Shown: one piece after another, positions 48,001 to 64,000 of the stretch
How the letters are laid out: each line of letters begins with the position of its first letter
Numbering within the stretch: position 1 is the first letter of the stretch
Assembly (NCBI GenBank): GCA_039621445.1
Contig: CP154956.1
Span: forward strand, 20,425,295-20,489,294
Reading direction: 5' to 3'
DNA: 64,000 nt
Source of the DNA: Euglena gracilis
Taxonomy: Eukaryota; Euglenida; Euglenophyceae; Euglenales
Program-made: the position numbers and the translations under genes
The notes under the pieces: generated by a model
The model's input: the letters and a program-made list of their open reading frames with translations, nothing else
Database searches by the model: none
What the model was told of the DNA's origin: nothing

Positions 48001-51000
48001 AGTTTTGCGTGGCCCAGGTGTTTCATCAGCAGGGAACTTGTGCGCTGACAAATTAAGGATACCACGCACTCAAACCGCATCCCATTTCAGTTCATCTTGG
48101 CCCCTAGCTTCTCAAAGTTCTTGAACTTGTGATGGCAAGAATGGTATTGCAGCCTTTCCCAACATCTCTGTTCCAGATAGCAGCACAGGCAACCACCCTC
48201 CCGTGCCTCCCTGGTCCAACTGTCATCCCGTGCTGCCAAATGATACGGTGTGGTACAGCCCAGGAGGAGGGAGACGCTGGGGAGCTTGTAAACCAATCAG
48301 GACACCCGGGGCAAGCACACACAGCGCACACCTCGTTGCGGAATCAGCACTGCTTTACGCAGTAAACCGCCTAACCTAATTTTTACCTTTATCCCATTCC
48401 AGTCCCCTCTGTAAGGGCAGCATCTCTTCATCACAAAAACAAATTTTGCGTGGTTTACCGCCTAAAACATCCCTTCCAGAAATTATAGCATCTTTTGAGC
48501 AGTGTTGTGTGTTCACCTCCCCCATCACTGGACCTCGGGACTCACGAGAGGTTCAAAAATGGGCGGGTTGCTCAGGCGGTTGCCTCTTCTTCACCTGCAA
48601 CACCGTGTCACCCCCCCTCCAGAGGCATCGCCAAACAACCGGGGCTCCAGTGGCCAGGTGTTCTCTGGCTGTTTTCTATTTCTCAAAATTTCAAAGCGTT
48701 CCAGGGGGGGGTTATCCAAAATCCCCCCTAAAACGACCATAAATTTTCAAAAACGCCATTTTGTCAAAATGCCCAAATGGACCCAAAACCACCCAAATTT
48801 TTGTGCTGGCGTCACCCTCTCAAAATTTTGAGCACAAAACGGTGGGGCATTGTAAGCGGAAACCCGCGCACCTCAAACGCACAGAAATTGGAAAAAAATT
48901 GGGCAAATCGCGCCGCCTAAGATAAAACCTTGAAAAAAATCCCCTTTCCTTCCTTTTTTTGAGGGAATCCAACAGCAGTTAGACCAAACCTTGGATTCTT
49001 TCATCTCAGGAATTTTAAAACTTGAAAAATTCATGCACCAAAGTTCGAGAGATGTCAGAAAAAGAAAGCATTGGTGTAAAACCGTCAAGAACCGGTAGAA
49101 AATGCCAAATAAACAGCAAAGACGCCAAACTTTGGGGAGACCAAGTTGGCGGCAACAGAAGGCGAGTCCAACTCAGTTGAAAAGCCAAATTGTGAGTACA
49201 AGCCTTTAGGCCAACTTGCCGGGGTGGGAGGGGTGCTTGTGTGTGTAGCGTGGGGTTGGTTGGGTGGACTGATCGGAACTCGGCCACAGCACTCCAGCCA
49301 ATTGCGCATCAGCTGGCGGGTGCGGTTGTTGCTGCGCATGTAATAGAACCCGGTGTTGGAATGCGCCTTGTAGTAGTAGATGGCGTAGTCCCAGCCTGAA
49401 CCGTCCCTTCGGCCGGCCTTCCCATCTCGGGGGACCCGAAGACACGTCTGTTTCAAATTGCAGTCTTCCACAAAGGCTGCAGTCTCTCCCAAAAGGCTGC
49501 AGTCTTCCACAACAGTGTTCATTGCACCGCATTTGTGTCGCGTGCATGTGTGCGTGTGATCCACGTGTGCGCGCAACAACCCCCTAAAAAAAACTGTCAC
49601 ACGGCAAGTGAGCCGGTGCCGGAGACTTTGACAACGTGTGACCTCGTGACAACCCTGTGACGATTGTAACTGTACCCTTGCGACCGGTTGTACAGCACTG
49701 GGGCTCTCTGGGGATAACTCTGGGGACTCAGGGGCCCGGGAATCACAATTTCTCGCGGAATCGCGGTTGGCACCACACAAGGCTGTCATCGCCGTCCGAC
49801 TCCTTGCGTGTTTGTCGTGCGAGGGAAGGTCTCCGGGCGGGGTGGGGCTCCCCCTCCAGGGTGCCCATCGTGCGGCCGTCGACCTCCGGCAGGCGGTCTG
49901 CCAGTGCGGCGGACTGCAGCGCCTCCACGAGGGCCGCGCGCTTCCAGACCATGTCCCGGGGAGGCCGTCGCCGTCGGGAAGGGTCCTTCTCACGGGACCC
50001 CAAAATAAAATTAAACGCAAAACATCCGCTTCCAAAATTTGATTTGGTTTGGTTTGATTTGATTTCATGTCATTTTTTACAGTTTTCATTTGCTCCTGAG
50101 ATATTCAAAAAATCATGCTGCTGACAGGAATGAAGAAAATTTTGAACATGTTGGCGAGGGCGTTGGTGGGCGGTTGGAGGCGTTGCTCAGCTCGAATTTC
50201 AGCAGCCAACAAAAAGAAAATGTCAAAAGTTGCGAAGCGACCATCCATGCAGCAGCAGTCGGTCTCCATTTGGGTGATATTTCAAGGGCAGGGCGGTCCT
50301 TATGCAAAACAAAAAAAATCTGTCTCAGCACATTTATTGAAAAATCCACAGGAAAAACTGCAGAAAAATGGCAATGTTTTGGCAAAAAACCAGTCGACTT
50401 CGGGTTTTTAAAAAGTGATTTCTGGTATCCGTGCACTATTGCCCATCCACCCAAAACATAAAAAATGAATTTTCCTTATTTTTTTAAAAAAAAATTATCG
50501 ACCCCCTTCGACCCAAAGATCAGCCGTTGGCCGTCCCTTGGGCCTAACGGCGGACCTTAAGAGGCAGTCCTTGTCGGAAGGAAACAGAATCCCCTCCCTC
50601 ATGGACCGCCCAGGTCAAGGGGTACCCCCCCCGCTCCCTCAGTTTCAAAAATCGCAACCGAAGAGGTTGTGATGCAGTGTGAAGAGGGCGGGTTCGTTGG
50701 GCCAGGGTGTTGCCGAACGCACCGCAGCGGGCGGTGCGCCATGAGGGCGCCGGGCCGACAAGAGGGGGAGCGGCGTCCAGAAGCCCCCCCCCCCCAACCT
50801 CCCACCCCCTGGGGGTGTCTCTTGGGGTGCGAAGGCGGTCTTTTCCCCCACGTTGCTTGGACCCCTGGACCAGGCTTCTTTTTAAGACCCACGGGGGGGG
50901 GGGGGGAGGGGGGTCCCCCCACCCACCCAGGGTGGCGCGGGACCCCCCGGGGGGGGGACCCCCCAAAATCGGGCCCGTTAAAGGCAATTTTCAAAAAATT

Positions 51001-52108
51001 TCGGCGCTTCGCGCCGAAAAAGGTATACCCAGCGCCTCCGGCGCGGGACCCCCCCCAGGGGGGGGGTCCGGCCCGGACCCACCCACCCACCCCCCCTCCC
51101 CCGGGGGGGGGGGGTCAGGTGACTTAAAAAGAAGCCTGCCCTGGAAGATCGTCAGCCACGGCCTCGGGGAGGTCACAGAAGAGGACCTCGAAGCCGAGGG
51201 ACACCACCGCCAGCACGGCCCGGACCTTTTCCTTCACGAACGTGTTGCCCGTCCGGTGGCCCGGAGCCAATGGGGGAGTGGGGGGGACGGCGGTGGCGGG
51301 ATGGCTGCAGAGGCGAGGAAAATTTCCTAAAAAAATTAACAAAAAACCCAATTTCAGACACAAAAATGCTGAAATTTGAAGTGCAAAAAAACATGGTAAA
51401 TGTCAATTTACACCACCAATTTACAGATGGTGCGAAGCGCCTAAGGAACAAATTGTAATGGAGAACGGTTTTCTTTTTCTCGGGCCCGGGTGGGTCAAGG
51501 AAAAATCCAAAAATAAGACACCCCCAAAAAGACCCCCCCCCTGGAGGTTTCCAGCAACGGACCCATAAACAAGACCCGGGTCTTATTTTTTGGGGGGGTG
51601 CGGCCTTCCTCCAAAGGAAGTCTGACCCAGATGTATCGCCATTGCATTACTTTCCTGTCCCCCGCAAGTCCCAGGGCTTTGGGCCTGCCCCCCCCCCCCT
51701 TGAGCGCTGGGGGTGGGGTGGGCGGAGCCGCCTGAGCCGAACGCCTTGCTGCCCCAGGTGGCCCCTGCCTGCGATTTGGTGCTGTTGAGGTGGAACACTG
51801 CAAAGCCCCGCTGGGTGAGGTACGCATGGCGCCAGGGTACCTCGGGCGTGCGGGGGGAGGGCGGGGGCGGGCATTGAGTGGTTTGTGTGTGTGTGCGCGC
51901 GTGTGTGTGTGTGTGTGTTGTGTGTTGTGTGTTGTGTTGTGTTGTGTGTGTGTGTGTGTGTGTTGTGTGTTGTGTGTTGTGTGTGTGTGTGTGTTGTGTT
52001 GTGTGTGTGTGTTGTGTGTGTTGTGTGTTGTGTTGTGTGTGTGTGTGTGTGTGTGTTGTGTGTTGTGTGTTGTGTTGTGTGTGTGTGTGTTGTGTGTTGT
52101 GTGTTGTG

Positions 52109-52185
<77 letters not shown>

Positions 52186-55100
52186 GTGTGTGTGTCCGCG
52201 TGTTGTGTGTTGTGTGTGTTGTGGCCCATTTGGATACTTACTTGGTGTTGAAGTAGGGGTGCTGTTTAGCGATTTGGAGGTCACAACCCAGCCGGCCTTC
52301 TCGCCCCCTCTTGGGGCGGGGGATCGCTAACCCAATTCAAAGCGGGCGTTTGGGCTTGGGGGAGGGGGGCAACCAAAAAGAATGGGGGAACCCCCCAATA
52401 GCCAGCCGTTAGCAGTCGCAGGAAACGCCACTGCACTTCGTGGAGGCAGGGTGGTCCTGGGCAGGAGCCGACGTCCGTGGCGACCATCAGCGCGGCCTGG
52501 CTGAGGTTGAGGCGGCGCAGGGAGCAGAGGAAGTTGGCCGCCATGTCGGCGTAGCCCAGGCTCGGGGCTGTTCGGGAGGCAGACCGGGGGGTGGGGGGTC
52601 GGACCCCCCCCCCCCCCGAGGGCAAATCTGAGAGGTCGGCCGCTTCCGGGGACCCTGACAGTTTGCTGGGCGGCACCCTGCACCCTGACAGGTTACTGCC
52701 ATCGGAAAAAATAACATCCGGAAAAAAAATAAGATCTAATCCCCTGTTAGATGTTATTTTATCAGGTGTTATTTTTTTCTCGTGTGCTCCAGAAATAAAA
52801 CGAAAATAGTTAGGATGCATAAACTGGATAGGATGTGGGATGAAGACACCGAACGACTGTGGAAATCATTGCCAAATGACGAGACTGTCCATCAAGCTTG
52901 CATTCAATCCTTGCCTGTTTTTGAAACAAAAAATGTACCGTTTCATAGGTTATGTTTTGGATACTCTCACACCGAATGCTATTTGTTTGTGCTGGGATGC
53001 GAGCTCAGTGTCAACTACCTTCTTCAGACATCCTCTCCATTGTAGTCCTGCCTTTTCAAATCTGGGTTGCGTGATTCCAACTCTTGCAAACATGCAGGCC
53101 CAAGAGGATGCACGGACACAAGCCAGATCCTGCATGCTTCAAGCCCTTGGAGCTGCAAATGCAGCTGAGGAGCTTCTGACCGTTTGACCTCAAATTCACC
53201 ACCCCTTTGCACAAGCGCTGTCCGTTGTCGAGATGAATTGTTCAGTGCCTTTTGGCGTGGCCCCTTTGGATGTTATTCATTCAGATGCTATTTTTTTCCA
53301 GGTGTTATTTTTTCCTATGACAGTATCGTGCATGGCAATTTCCCAATGTGGGGGTTGTCCAAGAGAGCGGTTTTTAGGATCCAGGGAGTTGGGGGGGGGG
53401 GCAAGTTTGGGGCCCAATGAAATTGGACCTTTGCAACGAAAATAGAGGACATGCCCACCTCCGGCGGGGTGCACCCCACTTGGCTCGATCCCCACACGGG
53501 GTGGGGGGGGGCTCAGCCTGGACCCACCCAATCACCCACCTACCCCCCCCCCGGGTCACCAAACTTAAAAAAAATCCTCTGGTCCGGGAGTGCCGGTCAT
53601 CCCTGGCCAGGTTGGTGAGGGCCACGATGAGGGGGGTGCCCCGGGGCCGGTCCGCAAGGTAGGCTTGGCCGGAGGGCGGCCGTCCGGACCAGCCAGGGAG
53701 GCCCCTCGGGGTGGGCCCCGCCGGAAACGGTTCTCGGGGATGCCGGCAAGTGATGGGGGGAGAGACCATCGCGAACCCTGGCAACAGTGCTCTGTGGCTC
53801 CATTATCACAAGGCCATTCAAACTACAACGTTAAAAAGAGGGGGGAAAGAGAGAAAGGGGGGAAATGGTAAGAAGCATTGGGAAGACGAAAAAATGCACA
53901 GGATCTATTCCCGGACCCCACTTGCTACTCTCATTGTTTTCCACTATCCAGGCAATTGCGTGCTGGCGGGACCCGCACCCCCTACCAGGCTGCGGGGCTG
54001 GAACCAGAAAAAAAAAGCAAAAAAAACCAAATCCAGCTGGGATGCATTCTTCAGCCAAAATTTTGAGGTGAAAATCAAAAAAAATACCAGAATACAGGGG
54101 GGGGGGAAATTGATATCGGAGGCCTTCGGAAAAATTGCGGAAAAATTGCGGAAAAATTGCGGAAATTGCGGAAAAATTGCGGAAAAATTGATATCGGGTA
54201 TACACATTTCTGCTTGGGGGGACTTAGAAAATTTTCAATTGTGAGGTTCAACAACACCCACGTCGATGCAGGCGAGCACAAATCAACACGCTTGATGTTC
54301 TTTGCACAGGTGGGACGCATCCAATCCTGTGACCAGTGGTGTACCTGTGAGAAAAATTGGTAAACTGGGGGGGACAACAAAACACAATAGCACACCTGTT
54401 GATCCATTTGAAGAATGGCTTGAACTCATTGCATCTTCCATCTTCGGTAGTGGGGAAAAAAATTCTTCAAAAAAATGGTGAAAAATTGCGGAAAAATTGC
54501 GGAAATTGCGGAAAAATTGCGGAAAATTGCGGAAAATTGCGGAAATTGCGGAAAAAATGCGGATATTAATTATCCCCCCCCCTGCAGAATACCAGAATAG
54601 CCGTTTTTGCCAATTTCGACCCCTGTTTCAAAATTTTTCTTCAAAATTTGCTGCGAAAATTTTTTCGGTCCAGCCCAGCTTCGCTGGGCTGTGAGTACTT
54701 CATCACCACTTGACCCCGGGTTTCCACCTACATTTGGAAATAAGGAAACAGTTTGGGGTGCCACTCCTCTGCTCGCTCGCCCTCAGCATTGCTGGACGAC
54801 TTCCATCGTTTTGGTTATGGCGATTGATTTGAGGCAGGCGCTGACTCAGTGGCGCAAAAGTCGCCCGGACGAGGCACCAGGAGAACAGGTCCCCAGAGCA
54901 GACTGGCTCGAGAACAGGGCAGGGATGTCTCTGGGCCTCCGCGGCCAAACTCATGGGACAGACGGGCCCCCTGCCGGAGGGTAATGTCGGGCGGCGTGAT
55001 GGTGGTGAGGGTCGTGAGGGACTGGGGGGATGCCCCCGCCGGGGCTCACGGAGCCAGTCAGGAGGGCGGGTCATGAGGCCTTGGGGATCCTGGAGTGGGG

Positions 55101-56496
55101 GATGCCCAGTGCGACGGACGGTTTGCCGCTTGCCAGAAAAAAAAGTAAACACGGGTGTCGCAAACGCCAATGGCTTGAGATTTGGCCAGGCGGATGATCG
55201 AAGATGGGCCCTGATTTTCAGCCAGGACCATGCTTGTGCTTACCAACCGGGGGGGGGGGTGGGTGCTATAGGGTGCCTGCCCCTAGCAGGCACCCCCCCC
55301 CCGGGGGGATAGGGGTCCGGGCCGGACCCAGAAAATTTTCATTGAAAATGGCCTTTTCCGGGCCCCCGGCGCCTTCGGCGCCGGGGTCGGAGGGGGGTGC
55401 CTGCTAGGGGCAGGCACCCCCCAAAACCCTCCCCCCCCCCGCGGGGGGGGGGGGGGATGGGGTGCTATGGGGTGCCTGCCCCTAGCACCCCCCCCCCCCC
55501 CCCGTGGGGTAAGCACCCGACTAAGCACAAGCCTGGCCAGGACGCGCCCCGGGAAAACTGTTGCCTGGCAGGGGCCTCTCCGCAACGCGTTGTCGGCGGG
55601 CTCCATCGCGTGGGCCTCGCTGGCGTCGTCCTCGAACTCGGGCAGCACGTTGACGGGGCGGCAGGCGGCGGGGGACCGGGCGCAATAGATGTCCCCCCCA
55701 GCGGCAGGTGTTGGGCAACCCCACAGCACCAGAGGCCGACCCAACCACTCTCCAAAAGCGTATGAGCTCCGACTTCCAAAAAAAGGCACCAATGATTTTT
55801 GCATCAAACTTTGCATGAGCACTTCATGATCGATCACCGATGCCACGCCGATCACCGATTTGTGGTTCCTCCTCTGTGCTTCTCCCTCCAGAAGTATGCC
55901 CAAGAACAACTCAGCAGCGGCAGACATTGCATCCTGTTGGCCATCCTGGGAAGTCGCGCATGTCACCTGTGCTCTTTGCCCTGACGGGCATCGGGACGGG
56001 CATTGGGTCCCGACCAGAGGGTCGGCTTTTAGACCACTGGTCCAAACGAAGTGCGCAGGCTGGCCAAACCTCCGAAAAGGTGTCCTTTTAGACATAGAGG
56101 GGGGGGGGGGGCGCTGGACAGGCAGGGAGCGCTGTCAAACTGCGGCTGGGCAGACAGCAGACGCAGCATGAGCACCATGAGGGGGATGGCGAGCAGCAAC
56201 AGCGCGGTGTACAGCACGCCGCGGGCAGCGCCGGACGGAAAGGGGTGGGGTTGCTCGACACCCCCCCCCCCGCCCCCAGTAAGAGGTGGGGGAGGGGGGC
56301 TGGGTGGTCGGGACCCACCACCCACAACCCCCCCCCCGCAACGAAGGAAAATTCGACCTCAACATTGGCGCGAGAAGGGGGATTTGGACCCCCTTCTGAG
56401 CCCACCCCCACCCACCGACAGGGTGTCCGGCAGTCCCGGCCAGCCCTGGCCGCGGGGGCTGAAGGACGGGCCGGACCGGCGGCCTGCGGGGCGCAT
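42065..56496 (-). CDS. GT77-like (Nucleotid_trans domain) type II membrane glycosyltransferase, 13 exons
   Basis: Probable Golgi glycosyltransferase. Exons: 56,496-56,452 (ATG), 56,220-56,152, 55,693-55,571, 55,021-54,977, 53,688-53,609, 52,551-52,463, 51,827-51,738, 51,248-51,169, 49,955-49,876, 49,400-49,280, 43,542-43,400, 42,791-42,698, 42,151-42,065 (stop TGA). They sum to 1,146 bases, 381 aa. Residues 1-15 are basic, residues 16-38 form a signal anchor (GVLYTALLLLAIPLMVLMLR), and an acidic stem follows. Catalytic-domain hallmarks then come in order: PLIVALTNLADMAANFLCSL; FCDL joined to DMVW, giving the DxD metal motif across an exon junction; NTGFYYMRSNNRT; REYFPNGSDFFV; HANQ; and a closing KVMKEFREWLLDD. 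At least five introns have CAG/CTG nonconventional ends. The acceptor sugar and donor are unknown. The 43.4-kb exon is the least certain member, since it replaces the usual DQ region. A possible ORF at 50,660-50,760 was left out because it would break motif order. Confidence 0.84.
42895..43070. repeat. GAAGCGCGGGGCC dispersed element, copy 2
   Basis: Second copy, with CCCGTGCTTCTAT at the right end and an insertion in the middle. Lies in the glycosyltransferase intron between exons 43,400 and 42,791. Confidence 0.75.
45275..48921. mobile_element. CTTAG-ended element C
   Basis: Inverted ends TTAGGCGGCGC plus an AATTGCCCAA-like block (45,275-45,297 and 48,899-48,921), flanked by ATAAAA on both sides. 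At least a dozen palindromes of the form GGCGGNTNNCCGCCTA occur, for example at 45,691, 45,718, 45,755, 46,216, 46,309, 46,490, 47,519, 47,697, 47,872, 48,358, 48,450 and 48,857. It sits in the intron between 43,543 and 49,279. No transposase is seen. Confidence 0.82.
49956..51168 (-). other. Glycosyltransferase intron 8, splits the DxD motif
   Basis: Neither GT-AG nor CAG/CTG. The ends pair through GAGGCCGTGGC at the 5' side and the complement of GAGGCCGTCGC at the 3' side. Removing it creates FCDLDMVW. A 268-base inverted-repeat element is nested inside. Confidence 0.65.
50871..51138. mobile_element. 268-base inverted-repeat element, CAGGCTTC family, copy 2
   Basis: Same 16-base ends and same interior as the copy at 27,431, flanked by the 7-base direct repeat CCCTGGA. 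Nested within glycosyltransferase intron 8. Confidence 0.88.
51249..51737 (-). other. Glycosyltransferase intron 7, near-consensus nonconventional
   Basis: Begins GCTCAG but ends CCGGACGG instead of CTG plus five. The join WGSKAF-GNTFVKEKV is in frame and family-like. Confidence 0.65.
51828..52462 (-). other. Glycosyltransferase intron 6, nonconventional
   Basis: Begins GCCCAG and ends CTGGCGCC. The join gives ATDVGSYAYLTQRG in frame. Most of its length is a GT/TGTTG microsatellite. Confidence 0.8.
51884..52229. repeat. (GT)n microsatellite with TGTTG interruptions
   Basis: About 345 bases, within glycosyltransferase intron 6. Confidence 0.97.
52552..53608 (-). other. Glycosyltransferase intron 5, nonconventional
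   Basis: Begins GGCCAG and ends CTGGGCTA. The join gives VALTNL-ADMAANF in frame. Confidence 0.8.
53689..54976 (-). other. Glycosyltransferase intron 4, nonconventional
   Basis: Begins CGGCAG and ends CTGGCTGG, in phase 0. Holds two clusters of a GAAAAATTGCG repeat (54,125-54,200 and 54,480-54,565). Confidence 0.6.
54125..54565. repeat. GAAAAATTGCG repeats, two clusters
   Basis: Direct repeats of GGAAAAATTGCG/GGAAATTGCG at 54,125-54,200 and 54,480-54,565. Similar sequence recurs at 63,945-63,985. Confidence 0.85.
55694..56151 (-). other. Glycosyltransferase intron 2, nonconventional
   Basis: Begins GCCCAG and ends CTGGGGGG, in phase 0. Contains repeated tggggtgcctgcccctagca-like blocks and poly(C) runs near the exon side. 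Confidence 0.65.
56221..56451 (-). other. Glycosyltransferase intron 1, nonconventional
   Basis: 231 bases, beginning GGCCAG and ending CTGCCCGC. It joins the basic 15-residue N-terminus to the signal anchor in frame. Confidence 0.75.
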
Positions 56497-56930
56497 GGCG
56501 GGGCGGCCACAGCATATGGGGAGGCGCAGGGCTCACATAGCGGGCGATGGCGGCGTCCTCGGGCTGGGGGGGGGGAGGCTGGGCTGCCCTGCCCAGGGCA
56601 GGGGAAAGCAACGGGCCGAGGCCAACCACAGCCGATGCGCAGCAAAATGCATGAAAACAAAATTTGGTATTCATTCTGGCGCATTTATTTTGCTCTAAAA
56701 AAGCTGTACAGTGTGTTAATGATCCGCGGTATTGAGCCGTGAAACTCTTCGGAATGTACTGAATGCGGCCAACAACAGAGGAAAAGAGAAAGAGAGGAAA
56801 TTTGCCAACGTGGGAGGTGGCAGTGGCAGTGGATGAGATATTTGGATACTGCAAATCATACACTTGTGGGATATTTATTCCCGTCTCATTCTGAAGATTG
56901 CTCCTGTTGATCTGCATGACTCCTCCCAAA

Positions 56931-56991
<61 letters not shown>

Positions 56992-57533
56992 TTGTGTGTG
57001 TATATGTATATATACATATGTACATATATACATATATATTTACGCCCAGAGTCATTGTTCAACAAATCGTTGTCCTTTTGCAACAACCATGGATTGGAAA
57101 CCAGCAACCTGACTTGAGAACGTTGTTGAACCCTAGAAGGAACTCCAGCAGACACCTCCCCCTTGCTTCAGCAACAGAAACTTTCCGTATGGACTGGTGG
57201 GGCGAAAGAAATTCCTGACATCAAAAAGAAACAAATGAAATTTGAAGAAAAAAACTCGGTGATACACAACTATGTGTTGTAGTCTGATAAACGTTTTCTG
57301 AGGGGAGAAATTCTTGCAAAGAGCCTTTTTAGGCCCCCGAGAAGCTGGAGGTGGAGAGGAGCCTGGATGACCCTCAGTTTGGCGTTCCCCATCCTTCCGC
57401 ATCGCATTGACGACATCGGGGGATGGATCGGGAAACGCCTGCCAATGGATACGGCCCAGTGGGCGGCAGGGAGCCGATGCCCCATCACAGTGCCTGTTGG
57501 GCGGGGAGGAGGGAGGGGGTCAGGGGGCGGTCC
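56497..57533. other. Spacer between RPC6 and the glycosyltransferase
   Basis: Microsatellite at 56,931 and otherwise unremarkable sequence. Confidence 0.5.
56931..57045. repeat. (TA)n-(TG)n-(TA)n microsatellite
   Basis: Mixed TATA, TGTG and TACATA runs in the spacer between RPC6 and the glycosyltransferase. Confidence 0.95.
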
Positions 57534-63011
<5,478 letters not shown>

Positions 63012-64000
63012 CGGCGGCCGGGGGTGGCTCAGCTTTGGTCACACGTACGGCACGAACTAGGGTGAGCCCCCCCCAGCGTTGCTGAAAGGCCGCCCGACCG
63101 CACTTACCTCCCCCCCCATCGACCACAAATATTCATCTCCGACCGGGGTTGGGGGGTCGTTAGACAGGGGGGGGGGTGCCCAGGTAGGTAAAAAAGTCCG
63201 AAGATGGAGGGGGGGGGGGGCTGGTTTTGGCAATTTTGTCCATTTTTGGCCATTTCTGGCCATTTTTGGCAGTTTTGGCTATTTGGGCCAACTTTAACAA
63301 CTCTCGGCCGCAATCTAACTCGTTTACATCAATTCCTGTAACTATGGGTAATTAGCAATCATTTTGGGGGCCATTGAATGATTGTCCTCCTGGCAAATTA
63401 TATAAAAAAAATCCGTGAAACAAGCAAATGCAAAAAAAAGTGAAATTCAATCACACAAATTTTCCCACATTTATTCCACCAACGTCGTACACAGAAAGGT
63501 TGTATCTGGGGGGTCTTTGGACAAGCAGGGTTGAAGGGGGGGGGAGGCAGGACCAGCTCCATGTGAACTGATCTCATCAGCCTTTTCTTGCCCACCGACA
63601 GGGTTATTCACAATTTTTTCAACAAAAAATACAAAAACATGATTTTGTAATTTTGGGGACATACTGATATGGAATTTCTTGGTCCAGAAAGTAAACAATG
63701 ACAAAAAAAATTGACAGAAAAGTTTAGTCACAAGGAAAATCCGGTCCAAATGTGTTATTCTCTGGGGAAAACACAAACATGACCAAAAATGGCCAATTTC
63801 GCCAAAACTTTGCCAAAATCGGGAGAAAATGCAAACGGATGCAATAAACAGCACACTTTTCTTGGGAAACGCTCATGGAATGGTCTTCATTCCTCCAGGT
63901 CATGTGGAAAATGAGGGAAAGGAAAAACTGCAGGACGAAAAAATATGGAAAAATTGCGAAAAAGTTGCGGAAATTGCAGGGTATTCTTGAGTTTGAAAGA
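63012..64000. other. Region upstream of RPC6, no gene seen
   Basis: GGCCATTTNTGGC repeats at 63,240-63,290, then AT-rich sequence. Minus-strand TTGGT CACACGT lies just before the RPC6 start; no promoter recognised. Confidence 0.5.

Noticed and set aside
50600-50770. Possible glycosyltransferase exon (WPNEPALFTLHHNLFG)
   Set aside because: It would fall between FCDL and DMVW, breaking the DxD motif and the family order, and lies inside an intron with paired ends.
51495-52330. Long Thr-His or Cys-Val open frames
   Set aside because: They are translations of a GT microsatellite inside an intron; same for 24,000-24,840 and 61,377-61,906.

Overview
The window looks like nuclear DNA of a photosynthetic-type euglenid; Euglena gracilis is the obvious candidate, but the species cannot be fixed from sequence alone. 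The argument rests on splicing. Six conserved eukaryotic genes can be rebuilt exon by exon. About a third of their introns are not GT-AG. Those introns begin with three bases followed by CAG (usually GSCCAG), end with CTG plus five bases, carry short inverted repeats at their ends and often sit between short direct repeats. This matches the nonconventional introns described in euglenids (established knowledge, recalled). The other introns are conventional GT-AG. A flagellar dynein regulatory complex gene and TTAGGG-type repeats are compatible with this.

All six genes lie on the minus strand, so they read from right to left: RPC6, a subunit of RNA polymerase III (63,011 to 57,534); a Golgi-type membrane glycosyltransferase of the GT77/Nucleotid_trans kind (56,496 to 42,065); uridine phosphorylase (41,131 to 32,882); DRC12/CCDC153, a flagellar nexin-DRC protein (30,949 to 26,682); RCE1, the CAAX prenyl protease of the endoplasmic reticulum (about 24,912 to 16,094); and an Mpv17/PMP22-family membrane protein (about 14,760 to 3,711, with a possible last exon at 404 to 194). 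Exons are small (23 to 283 bases), GC-rich and GC3-biased. The summed exons of uridine phosphorylase (930 bases), DRC12 (576) and the glycosyltransferase (1,146) are each divisible by three. The genes share no pathway, so the one-way order looks like euglenozoan co-orientation, not an operon.

Most of the window is intron or spacer, and repeats fill it. Three long elements with CTTAGRCGGC-like inverted ends (5,946-12,284, with 8,633-11,608 nested inside, and 45,275-48,921) are packed with many copies of a short palindrome private to each element and show no transposase. Several families of short inverted-repeat elements have exactly the end structure of nonconventional introns, and some are introns of these genes. 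The rest includes long CA/TG microsatellites, poly(C)/poly(G) runs, an inverted telomeric repeat with inverted borders, minisatellites, and a tandem duplication that copied and then broke RCE1 exon 7.

There is no sign of rRNA, tRNA, CRISPR or prokaryotic genes. Exon ends were fixed by reading frame, family alignment from memory and splice signals, and need RNA evidence.
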